DNA of 64,000 nucleotides from Lautropia sp. (GTDB lineage: Bacteria; Pseudomonadota; Gammaproteobacteria; Burkholderiales; Burkholderiaceae_E). Position numbers and translations under genes: made by a program. Every line of letters starts with the position of its first letter. The first letter of the stretch is position 1. The DNA is taken from positions 124,001-188,000 of the forward strand of contig JAUNKF010000003.1 in assembly GCA_030532895.1 (NCBI GenBank), in the 5' to 3' direction. Positions 35,878 through 44,993 of this stretch are shown in pieces. The notes under the pieces were generated by a model. That model saw nothing but the letters and a program-made list of their open reading frames with translations, did not search any database and had not been told where the DNA came from.

Positions 35878-36788
35878 ATGGAAGCAAAGGAGGCGCGAAC
35901 CATTGGCGTGTGCCTTGTCAGTCAGGATGACGGGTTGACGCAAGATCTTGGGGCCGTTCTGGAGACTTTGAATAATCTGCTTCGAGGTGCAGGCACCGGT
36001 GTTCAACCGGAAACGCAGAGAACCGATCTCAACTGTCTGTACAGGCAGGTGCTCCATCAAGCGAGCCATTATCTTAAATCACAAGCGGAAGGTGCCGTAT
36101 CGCTCTCTCTCGAACTGCAGTGCTTTTCGTCGATTCCTTCCGCCAAGGAGGTGCTGAGCGCACCCGAACGGCAGGCCAGCACAGAATGCGTGCTGCTGGA
36201 TGCCCGTAACGAGGATCCCGACGTCGCTGGAGACCCCTTCCTGCCGCTGATGTCCAGTTGGACAGGCGCCAGGCTATCACCGTGCTCCGCTATCCATCGG
36301 ATGTTCACGGCGGCTCGCTATTTACGGTACTGGATGTTCTTGGTGGCGTGATCTCCGCGCTCGGCGTTACGGCTGCTGTGCTTAATCGAGAGATTCTTGG
36401 CTCTGGTTCTGAAGTGGAAAGCTCGCTGCTTGGTACTGCTGACCATCTGATGCGGGTAACACGCACCGATGCCGGAACCTCAGTGCTAGCCGGCGTGTAT
36501 AGGGCCGCGGACGCTTCTATTGCGATTGACTGTCAGACGGAAGAGCAGCTTGCTTCGATCGCAGCTTGGCTTGGTGCGCAAATCGACGATCAGGCGTGCG
36601 TTTCTGCACTGGAACGACTGCTTCCCACGCGTGCTGCTTCCGAATGGGAATCAGAATTTAACGCATTGGGTGTTCCGGCGCTTGTGTTGGTCGAAGACCT
36701 TGCTCAACTTGCAGTCGATGCTCGATTTTCCACTCATCTTCGCAAGAAGTCTTACTCGTCAGTCGATTCTCCGTGGAGCTTTCTATGA
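35878..36788 (+). pseudogene. CaiB/BaiF-like CoA-transferase, frameshifted
   Basis: ATG 35,878 (or GTG 35,875) follows AGGAGGAG. The first frame runs to DPFLPLMSSWTG and then into nonsense ending at 36,351. A second frame overlapping it reads QAITVLRYPSDVHGGSLFTV, LDVLGGVISALGVTAAVLNR and SEVESSLLGTADHLM, the pattern of family III CoA-transferases. Removing two bases near 36,268 (GGCGCCAG to GGCCAG) would give a single 300-residue protein. The second frame ends in an ATGA overlap with the next gene, so that frame is the native one. It is either a broken gene, a sequencing error or rare slippage. The N-terminal part matches the family only weakly. Confidence 0.55.
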
Positions 36789-38439
36789 ATACCTCAGGCA
36801 TCATCGATCTCGTTCCTGCTTCATTGCGTCGCCGTTGGGCGGAAGATGGCACCTATCCCAATAAGCCAGTTTTTACGTTGTTCGCGGAGAAGGCTAAGTC
36901 CAATCCAGAGAAGCCGGCAGTGCTATCGAGCGATGGCATCGTCACGTATGGCGATTTGATGAACGCCGCGTTACGACTGGCCAACGGTTTGAGACGGGCG
37001 GGCATCGTGGCTGGCGATGTCGTCGCTTATCAGTTGACCAATCACTGGGTTTGCTGCGCCATTGATCTGGCGGTGGCGGCGTTGGGCGCCATCGTCGCGC
37101 CGTTTCCGCCGGGCCGTGGCAAGCTTGACATCCAGTCGCTTGTCCGTCGCTGCGATGCGCGGGCGGTCATCGTGCCGAATGAATATGCAGGAATCGATCT
37201 GTGCGAGGTGATTGAGTCGCTGCGTCCTACATTGCTGTCGATGCGTATCTTGATCGTGCAAGGGCCGCCACGCGAAGGCTGGATTACACTCGATACGTTG
37301 CTCGAATCAGTACAGATGCCGGAGGAAGACTTGCCTGATGTTTGCCCTGACTCCCCTGTGCGGTTGCTGGTGTCCTCGGGAACCGAGGCGGAACCCAAGC
37401 TGGTGGCCTATTCGCATAATGCATTAATCGGCGGGCGGGGCCGATTCCTGCAACGGATCTTGCCTGCTGATGGCGAGTTTCGCGGCATGTATCTTGTTCC
37501 GTTAGGTTCATCTTTTGGCTCGACTGCAACTTTCGGAGTTCTTTGCTGGCTAGGCGGGTCGCTAGTTCTTCTTCCCAAATTTGACGTGCCCTCGTCAATT
37601 GGTGCTATCGCCACCTTTAAACCGACCTTCATTTTGGGGGTGCCGACAATGCTCCAGAGAATCGCGGCTGACCCAGCGTTGGGCGCGATCGATAAATCGG
37701 GCTTGCTAGGGTTGATCGTGGGCGGGTCGGTGATCGACGAAGCGACTGTGAGACGTTGCACCGAGGCCTTCGGCTGTGGGTTCATCAATTTGTATGGGTC
37801 AGCCGATGGAGTGAATTGTCACAATACCTTGGATGATCCCGTAGATATGGTATTGACCAGTGTTGGAAAACCAAATCCATCAGTCTGCGAGATTCGTGTT
37901 GTCGACGACGAAGGCAGGGAAGTCCAACAGGGAGAAATCGGCGAGATTATCGCGCGTGGTCCGCTGAGCCCCATGCAGTATGTGAACGCGCCAGAGCTGG
38001 ATACCTTTTATCGCGACTCCGAAGGCTGGGTGAGGACCGGCGATCTGGGGTACATTGATGAAAATGGCTATTTGGTGTTGGCCGGTCGCAAGAAGGACAT
38101 CATTATCCGCGGTGGGGCCAATATCAGCCCTGTTCAGATCGAAGGGCTTGTCATGGAGCACCCGGATGTGATGACGGTGGCGTGCGTACCGGTTCCTGAC
38201 GCCGACCTTGGGCAGAAGGTATGCGTGTGCATTACTTTGCGTGATGGAGCGCCGAAGTTCTCTCTCTCTCGGAAATCGCGGACTTTTTGCGCGCCAAGGG
38301 CCTGGAAGTCAACAAGCTGCCCGAATACCTGCGCTTCTATCGAAGTTTGCCGCTGACGCCTGCAGGAAAGGTCGACAAGCGTGCGCTTTCGGAGGACGCA
38401 GCCAAGGTTGGCTCTTCCAAGCAGACGGCGCATAGGTGA
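36785..38439 (+). CDS. AMP-dependent acyl ligase with (TC)6 frameshift
   Basis: ATG 36,785 follows GGAG and overlaps the previous stop. The protein has VSSGTEAEPKLVAYSHN (degenerate A3), LYGSADGVN (A5), TGDLGYIDENGYLVLAGRKK and RGGANISPVQIEGLV, so it is an adenylating enzyme with an unusual phosphate-binding loop. As read, a (TC)6 tract at 38,259-38,270 throws the frame to a stop at 38,356. With one TC fewer it continues EIADFLRAKGLEVNKLPEYL and SLPLTPAGKVDKRALSED, giving the catalytic A10 Lys and a stop at 38,439 that overlaps the next start as GTGA. The restored form is surely the ancestral one. Confidence 0.8.
38259..38270 (+). repeat. (TC)6 dinucleotide tract in coding sequence
   Basis: Six TC units sit at the point where the ligase frame is lost. 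Five units would restore the full C-terminal domain. This is a classical slipped-strand hot spot, though short for contingency loci. Confidence 0.75.
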
Positions 38440-39656
38440 TTGCTATGAAGTGTGACGTGGTGTCGGCCAGCGCATTGGCCAAGAAAGTTCGACATTTTGT
38501 TGATACTCAGATACTGCCCAATGAATCGGTTTTGGCAGCTGATGATAATGACGCGCGGACGCTGACAATCGAGTTGACGAGGCGCGCGCGGCTAGCCGAT
38601 ATCTTCGGCACTTTCTATCCCATGGATCACGGTGGTCGGATCGGACGGCTAGCAGACTATATGCAAGTAGCGGAACAGGAGGGCCGGTCAGAGTATGCGC
38701 CGGGAATCCTGGGGGCTGATGCGACATTGGACGCCTACATGCTGTTCCACTATGCCAGGCCCGTCGTTAGGGAGAGGTTTCTTCATCCTCTGGTAAAGGG
38801 GGCCGCGGTATCAAGCTACGCCATGTCGGAACCTGACAGCATCGGCTCCATTCCGGCGACGATGACATGTCGGGCGCAGTTTCAGAACGGATACTGGCAT
38901 GTGAATGGACGAAAGTGGTTCATCTGCCGTTCTCAGGTTGCGAGCTTTGCCACCGTAGTGGCAAGAACTTCGGATGGCCCAGTGAGCGGCGCCTTGTCAA
39001 TGTTGGTTGTCCCAACTGATGCGACCGGGTTCCAGATCGTGCGTCCTCTGTCGATACTGGGACGATGGCGGGGGCAAAACGAGCTGTCTTTCAACAACGT
39101 TGCTGTACCCGAGGACTACCTATTAGGAATGAAGGGGCAGGGAGTCGCCCTGATGCAACAGCGTTTGTCATTGGGTCGCCTCCTGCGCGCGGTGCAATGG
39201 CTGGGGCTTGCGCAACGCTGCTTCGACATTATGTGCGAACGGATTCATTCTCCGCGGGGCGAAATGGCTCGTCTTGCCGACAAGCAGTTGGTGCGAGCAC
39301 GAGTCTATAAGGTCTATCGTGGTATCGCATCAGCGCGCTGCTTGCTGCAAGACGCAGCGGAGAAATTCGATGAGGGGGTGAGTAATAGCATTGAGGTCAA
39401 CGTTACCAAATTAGCTGTATCGGATGCGCTGAGTGCGGCTGTCGATTGTGCGATTCAGATCATGGGTGCCGAAGGGCTTGCTGACTGGACTCCGTTGTCC
39501 GGTATCTATAGGGTGGCACGCACTACACATATTATGGATGGTGCGGACGACGCCCTGATTAGCGCAGTTGGAAGACAGTTGCTATCGGCTACAAAGCCTG
39601 ATCGGTTATTCGATCCGTTACGACCATCAATGAATCTGTCGAAGGTTTCGGAATGA
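38436..39656 (+). CDS. Acyl-CoA dehydrogenase family protein
   Basis: This FAD enzyme has the ACAD pattern: AVSSYAMSEPDSIGSIPATM (flavin and substrate contact), VNGRKWFICRS, and a C-terminal helical bundle with AIQIMGAEGLADWTPLSGIYR. It would oxidise or desaturate an acyl-CoA made by the upstream ligase. GTG 38,436 overlaps the restored ligase stop; ATG 38,445 is the alternative. The catalytic glutamate position is not clear to me. Confidence 0.85.
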   Translation: MIAMKCDVVSASALAKKVRHFVDTQILPNESVLAADDNDARTLTIELTRRARLADIFGTFYPMDHGGRIGRLADYMQVAEQEGRSEYAPGILGADATLDAYMLFHYARPVVRERFLHPLVKGAAVSSYAMSEPDSIGSIPATMTCRAQFQNGYWHVNGRKWFICRSQVASFATVVARTSDGPVSGALSMLVVPTDATGFQIVRPLSILGRWRGQNELSFNNVAVPEDYLLGMKGQGVALMQQRLSLGRLLRAVQWLGLAQRCFDIMCERIHSPRGEMARLADKQLVRARVYKVYRGIASARCLLQDAAEKFDEGVSNSIEVNVTKLAVSDALSAAVDCAIQIMGAEGLADWTPLSGIYRVARTTHIMDGADDALISAVGRQLLSATKPDRLFDPLRPSMNLSKVSE

Positions 39657-40849
39657 ACGGGGCTGTGAAATTCCCTCATGGCCAGACGGAGTCTCGCCTG
39701 GGTGGCCTGCTGACCCTGGCGATGGGGATGCCGATGATGGTGTTCTATGCCATCGGTATCCTGGGGCCGCAGCTCATGGCCGATCTGGAACTGTCTCGGG
39801 AGCGCCTGGGATGGCTGACCACCAGCGCGTTTGGGCTGGCCGCGCTCTTCTCGCCCTGGGCGGGGAGTTGGGTTCAGCGCATGGGCAGCCGCCGCGGATT
39901 GCAGACCCTGTTCCTGCTGGTCGCCCTGTCTTTCACCCTGATGGTTTTGTTGCCCGGCTTCAGGGGCATCGTGGTGGCCTTGCTGTTCTGTGGCGCGGCG
40001 CAGGCACTGGCAAATCCGGCCACTAACCAGGCTATTGCGCAAGCCGTCCCGGCCGAGCGCAGGGCCGCGGTGGTGGGGCTCAAGCAATCGGGGGTGCAGG
40101 CGTCCGCCCTGGTGGCCGGGCTAGTGTTGCCCAGCCTGGCTTTGGGGCTGGGATGGCGCGGTGCCTTCGCGGTATGGGTGCCGGTGGCGCTGCTGCTGGC
40201 ATGCCTCTCGATGCGTCTGATCCCTCATCAGGCCGCCGGATGCGGGGGACCCCGCTCCTTCAGGGTGGATCGACCCAATGGCCGGCTCGCGATGTTGATG
40301 GCCATCCAGTTCTGTGCTGGCCTGGCGTTGTCCTCGTTCGTCACTTTTCTTGGCGTCCATGCGCACCAACTGGGCGTGTCCGCCCGACTCATCGGTGTGA
40401 TGGTGAGCGCTTTCGGCGTCATGGGCATCCTGTCGCGGCTGCTGCTGACCCCGATTGGCGCTCGCCTGCGTGACGAAACGGTGCTGCTCGGAACGCTCTT
40501 TCTACTGGCTGTAGCGGCGCTGTTGGTGATGCAGCTGGCCGGGCCGGATCGATACTGGCCGTTGTGGGTGGGCGTCCTGGGCATGGGGGGGACGGTGGTG
40601 GCGACCAACGCCATTGCCATGAGCATGCTCCTGCGAGACCTACGCTTTGGCTTGCCGGCAAGTACCGCGGGCATGCTGTCGCTTGGCTTCTTTGGCGGGT
40701 TTGCCGTCGGCCCGCCGCTGTTCGGTGTCCTGTTGGCCCTGCCGGGCGGGTTTTCGGTGGCCTGGCTGTTTCTGTTCGGGTCACTAGTTGCTGCAATCCT
40801 GCTGTGTGCAGGCCTGTACCGCCTGCGACACCGGCAGGAAGAGATTTGA
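39653..40849 (+). CDS. MFS transporter, CynX/NimT-like
   Basis: The 398-residue protein has 12 hydrophobic segments. Signature pieces are YAIGILGPQLMADLELSRER, WVQRMGSRRGLQTLF and AAVVGLKQSGVQASALVAGL, similar to CynX-type transporters. It starts with an ATGA overlap of the dehydrogenase. With the earlier RhtX-like gene, the operon has two different MFS proteins, possibly one for import and one for export. Confidence 0.85.
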   Translation: MNGAVKFPHGQTESRLGGLLTLAMGMPMMVFYAIGILGPQLMADLELSRERLGWLTTSAFGLAALFSPWAGSWVQRMGSRRGLQTLFLLVALSFTLMVLLPGFRGIVVALLFCGAAQALANPATNQAIAQAVPAERRAAVVGLKQSGVQASALVAGLVLPSLALGLGWRGAFAVWVPVALLLACLSMRLIPHQAAGCGGPRSFRVDRPNGRLAMLMAIQFCAGLALSSFVTFLGVHAHQLGVSARLIGVMVSAFGVMGILSRLLLTPIGARLRDETVLLGTLFLLAVAALLVMQLAGPDRYWPLWVGVLGMGGTVVATNAIAMSMLLRDLRFGLPASTAGMLSLGFFGGFAVGPPLFGVLLALPGGFSVAWLFLFGSLVAAILLCAGLYRLRHRQEEI

Positions 40850-40853
40850 CACC

Positions 40854-41882
40854 ATGCGGCAAGACGTGCTGAGGCAAGCTGCGATTGCGGCTATCTTTGA
40901 ACGTATGGACAGCATGGCAATGCAATGCGATGACAAGTTTCCGCTGTTCCGCGCAGCTTCTGTCTCGCACTGGACGCTCTCAAGACGAGGGTCCTGGATG
41001 GGTGGGTTCTGGGCGGGTCTATGGTGGTTGAAGGCAGCCATCACAGGTCAATGTACGGATTTCGAGCAAGCGGTGCGGTGGAGCACAAAGTTGGAGACTC
41101 TACTGGATGAGCCAAGCGTAAATCGTAGCTTCGTATTCTGGTATGGTCCTGGTCTTGGTGGTAGATTGCATGGCAATGACGATGCGACACGGCTTGCGCA
41201 GCGTGCGATGCAGGCAATGGCTGACAGCTTTGACGGGTCTCTAGCCGCGTGGCCGCTAGGTGAAGGCATGGGGGGCGGAGAGAGCGGGCGCCACATGCTC
41301 AATGTGGATTCTCTGGCTCCAATTCTCTCTTTGATGCATACGTACGGAGGACGGGTAGGATGCGCTATGGCGCAATGGCATCTTGATACCTGTATGACGC
41401 ATTTAGAGGGGGATGATGGTGCTTGGCGCAGTCACGTGGCGCTTCCGGTTTCGCGTCTTGCTGATGAGAGTGCAGTTACATGGCAACGAGGACAGGCGTG
41501 GGCGATGCTGGGGCTTGCCGAGGCTGTACGCGTGTATGGACAGGAACGGTATATTGATGCGGCGGTACGCGCATGCACGTATTGGCGCCGGCAGTGGGGG
41601 AAATCAGTGGCAGCCAAGGATGCATGGCCTGCTGACCCATGTGCATTGGCCATTGCATCCGTGGCCCTGCTCAGGCTGTGGAGACACTTGCCGGATAGGT
41701 TATGGTTGTGTGAACTGTCTTGCCTGCATCTCGAAGAGATTTTGACAAAGGAAGTTGTGGAAACCGGAATTTTTGTGGGGCATTACTATCAAACTGCCCC
41801 TGACGAGGCACAGTTGGTGGAATCTCCCTGTGCTACCTTTTTCCTGCTTGAAGCTCTTTTGATTCAAGAAAGGGTATTGTAA
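40854..41882 (+). CDS. Glycoside hydrolase 88-like six-hairpin protein
   Basis: The 342-residue protein carries WMGGFWAGLWWL, MLNVDSLAPILSLM and TWQRGQAWAMLGLAEAVRVY, which are the landmarks of GH88 unsaturated glucuronyl hydrolases and related alpha6/alpha6 barrels. These enzymes hydrate a double bond next to a carboxylate. No polysaccharide lyase lies nearby, so the substrate may be a small molecule. The start at 40,854 lies 4 bases after the MFS stop. No signal peptide is seen. Confidence 0.7.
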   Translation: MRQDVLRQAAIAAIFERMDSMAMQCDDKFPLFRAASVSHWTLSRRGSWMGGFWAGLWWLKAAITGQCTDFEQAVRWSTKLETLLDEPSVNRSFVFWYGPGLGGRLHGNDDATRLAQRAMQAMADSFDGSLAAWPLGEGMGGGESGRHMLNVDSLAPILSLMHTYGGRVGCAMAQWHLDTCMTHLEGDDGAWRSHVALPVSRLADESAVTWQRGQAWAMLGLAEAVRVYGQERYIDAAVRACTYWRRQWGKSVAAKDAWPADPCALAIASVALLRLWRHLPDRLWLCELSCLHLEEILTKEVVETGIFVGHYYQTAPDEAQLVESPCATFFLLEALLIQERVL

Positions 41883-42234
41883 ACCTTCGGATCCGCAGCT
41901 TGTAAAGCGGTTGGAGAGCGATTTGCGGATAGTAATTGGGTGGGCGAAGGACGTTTTCAGGAAACTCCTGTGACCGACATGTCCTATGCGCCCAACTAGA
42001 GCAAACGGGAATGCTGCGGGGTGTGAGGCGTGGCTCGAAGGGGGCGTGGATTTGGGCTAATGGGGGATGTGGACAATCTTGGTGTGAGTAACTCGTGTCA
42101 AGACGCCATATAGTCCAATCGAACTAGTTCCTGTGCCGGCCGTTTCCCCTTCCATTGGTGAATGTTCGGGCCGCCGCAGGCGGGCTACAGTGAGAGGGAC
42201 AAAAGATCCAGTCCACTGCACGGGGGAACATGTC
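41883..42234. promoter_or_regulatory. Region between iron operon and nar genes
   Basis: These 352 bases contain no convincing gene. They should hold the promoter of narK1 with its NarL and FNR sites. I did not find a clear FNR box (TTGAT-N4-ATCAA), so none is claimed. Confidence 0.35.
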
Positions 42235-43509
42235 ATGGCCACCGCCCTTCGATCACCCGCCAGCGCCGTCCCCAAGGGGGCGTACTCGGTGCTGGTCTCC
42301 AGCACCTTTGCATTCACCATCTGTTTTGCGATCTGGATGATGTTTGCCGTGCTGGGCATTCCGATCAAGGCGCAGCTCGGGCTGAACGAAACCCAGTTCG
42401 GTTTGCTCACCGCCATGCCGGTGCTGACCGGTTCCATTGTGCGGGTGCCACTCGGCATCTGGACGGATCGCTACGGTGGCCGGATCGTCTTCTTTCTGCT
42501 GATGATCAGCACGGTGATTCCGATCTGGCTGATGAGCTATGCCACCCAATACTGGCATTTTCTGGTGCTCTCGCTCTTCGTCGGGCTGGCCGGCGGCTCG
42601 TTCTCGGTGGGCACGCCCTATGTGGCGCGCTGGTTCCCGCGGGATCGGCAGGGCTTTGCGATGGGGGTGTTCGGTGCCGGCAATTCGGGTTCGGCGCTGA
42701 CGAAATTCGTGGCGCCGGCGCTGATCGTGGCCGCTGGTGGCAGCTGGGAGATCGTGCCGAAGGTGTATTCGGTGGCGATGCTGGTGACGGCGCTGCTCTT
42801 CTGGTTCGGCACGCACACGAACCCCGCCCACAATGTGCCGAATTCCGTCTCGATGCGGGCGCAGCTGCAGATGCTGAAGGATCCGCGCGTCTGGCGCTAT
42901 TGCCAGTATTACTCGGTGGTCTTTGGCGGTTATGTGGCGCTGGCGCTGTGGATGACGAAGTACTACATCGGTGAATATGGCTTCGACATCGGGCTGGCGG
43001 CGCTGCTCGCAGCCTGCTTCTCGCTACCGGGGGGCGTGCTGCGTGCGATCGGGGGGTGGATCTCCGACAAGTACGGCGCTTATCGCACCACCTGGTGGGT
43101 GATGTGGGTGTGCTGGGTCTGCTTCTTCATCCTCAGCTATCCGCAGACGGATTTCACGATTCAGACCGTCAACGGCCCGCAAAGCTTCTACATCGGGCTG
43201 AACCCCTGGGTTTTCACCTTCCTGCTCTTCGTGGTGGGTATTGCCACCGCCATTGGCAAGGCATCGGTCTTCAAGTTCATCTCCGACGATTTCACCGACA
43301 ACATCGGTGCGGTTTCCGGTGTGGTGGGTCTGGCCGGTGGCCTGGGCGGTTTTCTGCTGCCGATCCTCTTCGGCATCGCGCTCGATCTCACCGGCATCCG
43401 GTCGAGCTGCTTCATGCTGCTCTATGGCACGGTCTGCGTGAGCCTCGTCTGGATGCATTTCAGCTTCCGTGCGCCGGCACGTGCCGGTCACGCCCGACAG
43501 GAGACCTGA
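42235..43509 (+). CDS. narK: Nitrate/nitrite transporter NarK1
   Basis: This is an MFS protein of 424 residues in the NarK type I group (nitrate-proton symport). Landmarks are the motifs GIWTDRYGGRIVFF (A-loop) and FGAGNSGSALTKFVAPAL (nitrate signature 1), with a matching signature in VSGVVGLAGGLGGFLLPI. ATG 42,235 follows GGGGGAAC; 34 upstream codons are unsupported. It is the first gene of narK1-narK2-narGHJI. Confidence 0.93.
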   Translation: MATALRSPASAVPKGAYSVLVSSTFAFTICFAIWMMFAVLGIPIKAQLGLNETQFGLLTAMPVLTGSIVRVPLGIWTDRYGGRIVFFLLMISTVIPIWLMSYATQYWHFLVLSLFVGLAGGSFSVGTPYVARWFPRDRQGFAMGVFGAGNSGSALTKFVAPALIVAAGGSWEIVPKVYSVAMLVTALLFWFGTHTNPAHNVPNSVSMRAQLQMLKDPRVWRYCQYYSVVFGGYVALALWMTKYYIGEYGFDIGLAALLAACFSLPGGVLRAIGGWISDKYGAYRTTWWVMWVCWVCFFILSYPQTDFTIQTVNGPQSFYIGLNPWVFTFLLFVVGIATAIGKASVFKFISDDFTDNIGAVSGVVGLAGGLGGFLLPILFGIALDLTGIRSSCFMLLYGTVCVSLVWMHFSFRAPARAGHARQET

Positions 43510-43511
43510 TC

Positions 43512-44894
43512 ATGTCATCCCATCTGCTGACTCATTGGGCACCCGAAGATCCGGATTTCTGGCAACGCGAAGGTGCCCGCATTGCCAACCGCAACCTGTG
43601 GATTTCGATTCCGGCGTTGATGCTGGCGTTTGCGATCTGGCTGCTGTGGAGCGTGGTGGTGGTGAACCTCGACAAGGTGGGCTTCGAGCTGTCGAAGAAC
43701 CAGATGTTCTGGCTGACGGCCTTGCCTGCGCTCTCGGGCGCCACCCTGCGGATTTTCTACAGCTTTCTGGTGCCGATCTTTGGTGGCCGAAAATGGACGG
43801 TGATTTCGACGTTGAGCCTGCTGGTGCCGGCCATCGGCATGGGCTTTGCGCTGAAAGACCCGAGCACGAGCTACGAGGTGCTGCTCGTGCTGGCGCTGCT
43901 CTGTGGGCTAGGTGGGGGAAATTTCAGTTCCAGCATGGCCAACATCAGTTTCTTTTTTCCGAAGGCCAAAAAGGGGATGGCGACGGGCCTGAATGCGGGT
44001 ATCGGCAACCTCGGTGTGAGCCTCACCCAGTTCGTGGTGCCGCTCGTGATCAGTGGCGCGATGGTCGGCGTGGGGGGCGATGGGCTGAGTTTCACCGCAC
44101 CGGATGGCTCGGTGAAAACCTTGTGGCTGCAGAACGCCGGCTTCGTCTGGGTGCCCTTCATCCTGATCGCCTCGGTGGCGGCCTGGTTCGGCATGAACGA
44201 CATTGCCGATGCCAAAGCCTCGTTCAAGGATCAGGCCGTGATCTTCAAGCGCAAGCACAACTGGCTGATGTGCTGGCTGTATATCGGCACCTTCGGTTCC
44301 TTCATCGGGTTTTCGGCCGGACTGGCCTTGCTCACCAAATCGCAGTTTCCCGATGTGAATCCCACGCAATATGCCTTTTTAGGCCCCTTGGTGGGGGCAC
44401 TGACACGCCCGGTGGGGGGCTGGATGTCGGACAAGCTCGGGGGAGCCAAGGTGACGCTCTACACCTTCGTGCTGATGATGCTGGCAGTGATCGGTGTGAT
44501 GGCCTTTTTGCCCTCGGACAGCGGTGGCGGCAGTTTTCCGGCTTTTCTTGGCATGTTCATCGCGCTCTTCGCGCTGACCGGTATCGGCAATGGCTCGACC
44601 TTCCGGATGATCCCGGTGATTTTTCTGACCGAGCGCCAGCGTGAGGCGGGCCAAACGCCCGAGGCACAGCGGCAGGCCGTGCTCAATGGCAACAAGGAGG
44701 CGGCTGCCGTGCTGGGGTTCTCGGGGGCCATCGGTGCCTACGGCGGTTTTTTCATCCCGAAAAGTTTTGGTACCTCACTGGAGCTGACCGGTGGTGTGAG
44801 TGCGGCGCTCACGGGCTTCATCGTGTTCTATCTGAGCTGCGTGCTCATCACCTGGTGGTTTTACGCGCGCAAAGGGGCAGAGATGCCCTGCTGA
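43512..44894 (+). CDS. narK2: Nitrate/nitrite antiporter NarK2
   Basis: The 460-residue MFS protein is of NarK type II. It has LFVLPALSGA-like early helices (LTALPALSGATLRIFYSFLV), signature FFPKAKKGMATGLNAGIGNLG and VLGFSGAIGAYGGFFIPKSF. ATG 43,512 lies 2 bases after the narK1 stop; an open frame upstream overlaps narK1 and is not used. It would exchange nitrite for nitrate. Two adjacent NarK types are common in denitrifiers and nitrate respirers. Confidence 0.93.
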   Translation: MSSHLLTHWAPEDPDFWQREGARIANRNLWISIPALMLAFAIWLLWSVVVVNLDKVGFELSKNQMFWLTALPALSGATLRIFYSFLVPIFGGRKWTVISTLSLLVPAIGMGFALKDPSTSYEVLLVLALLCGLGGGNFSSSMANISFFFPKAKKGMATGLNAGIGNLGVSLTQFVVPLVISGAMVGVGGDGLSFTAPDGSVKTLWLQNAGFVWVPFILIASVAAWFGMNDIADAKASFKDQAVIFKRKHNWLMCWLYIGTFGSFIGFSAGLALLTKSQFPDVNPTQYAFLGPLVGALTRPVGGWMSDKLGGAKVTLYTFVLMMLAVIGVMAFLPSDSGGGSFPAFLGMFIALFALTGIGNGSTFRMIPVIFLTERQREAGQTPEAQRQAVLNGNKEAAAVLGFSGAIGAYGGFFIPKSFGTSLELTGGVSAALTGFIVFYLSCVLITWWFYARKGAEMPC

Positions 44895-44993
44895 GCAGTA
44901 GCGCGAAGGCCATCGTGATGGGGGCGCCAAGCAGGTGGCCAGGATTCAAACGCCGATGTGAGCGCACGCCGGCGACAAGGAGAAGGAGCTGAC

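Noticed and set aside
42000-42200. FNR box upstream of narK1
   Set aside because: TTGGTGTGAGTAACTCGTGTCAAG has TTG and CAA, but its spacing and bases do not fit TTGAT-N4-ATCAA.
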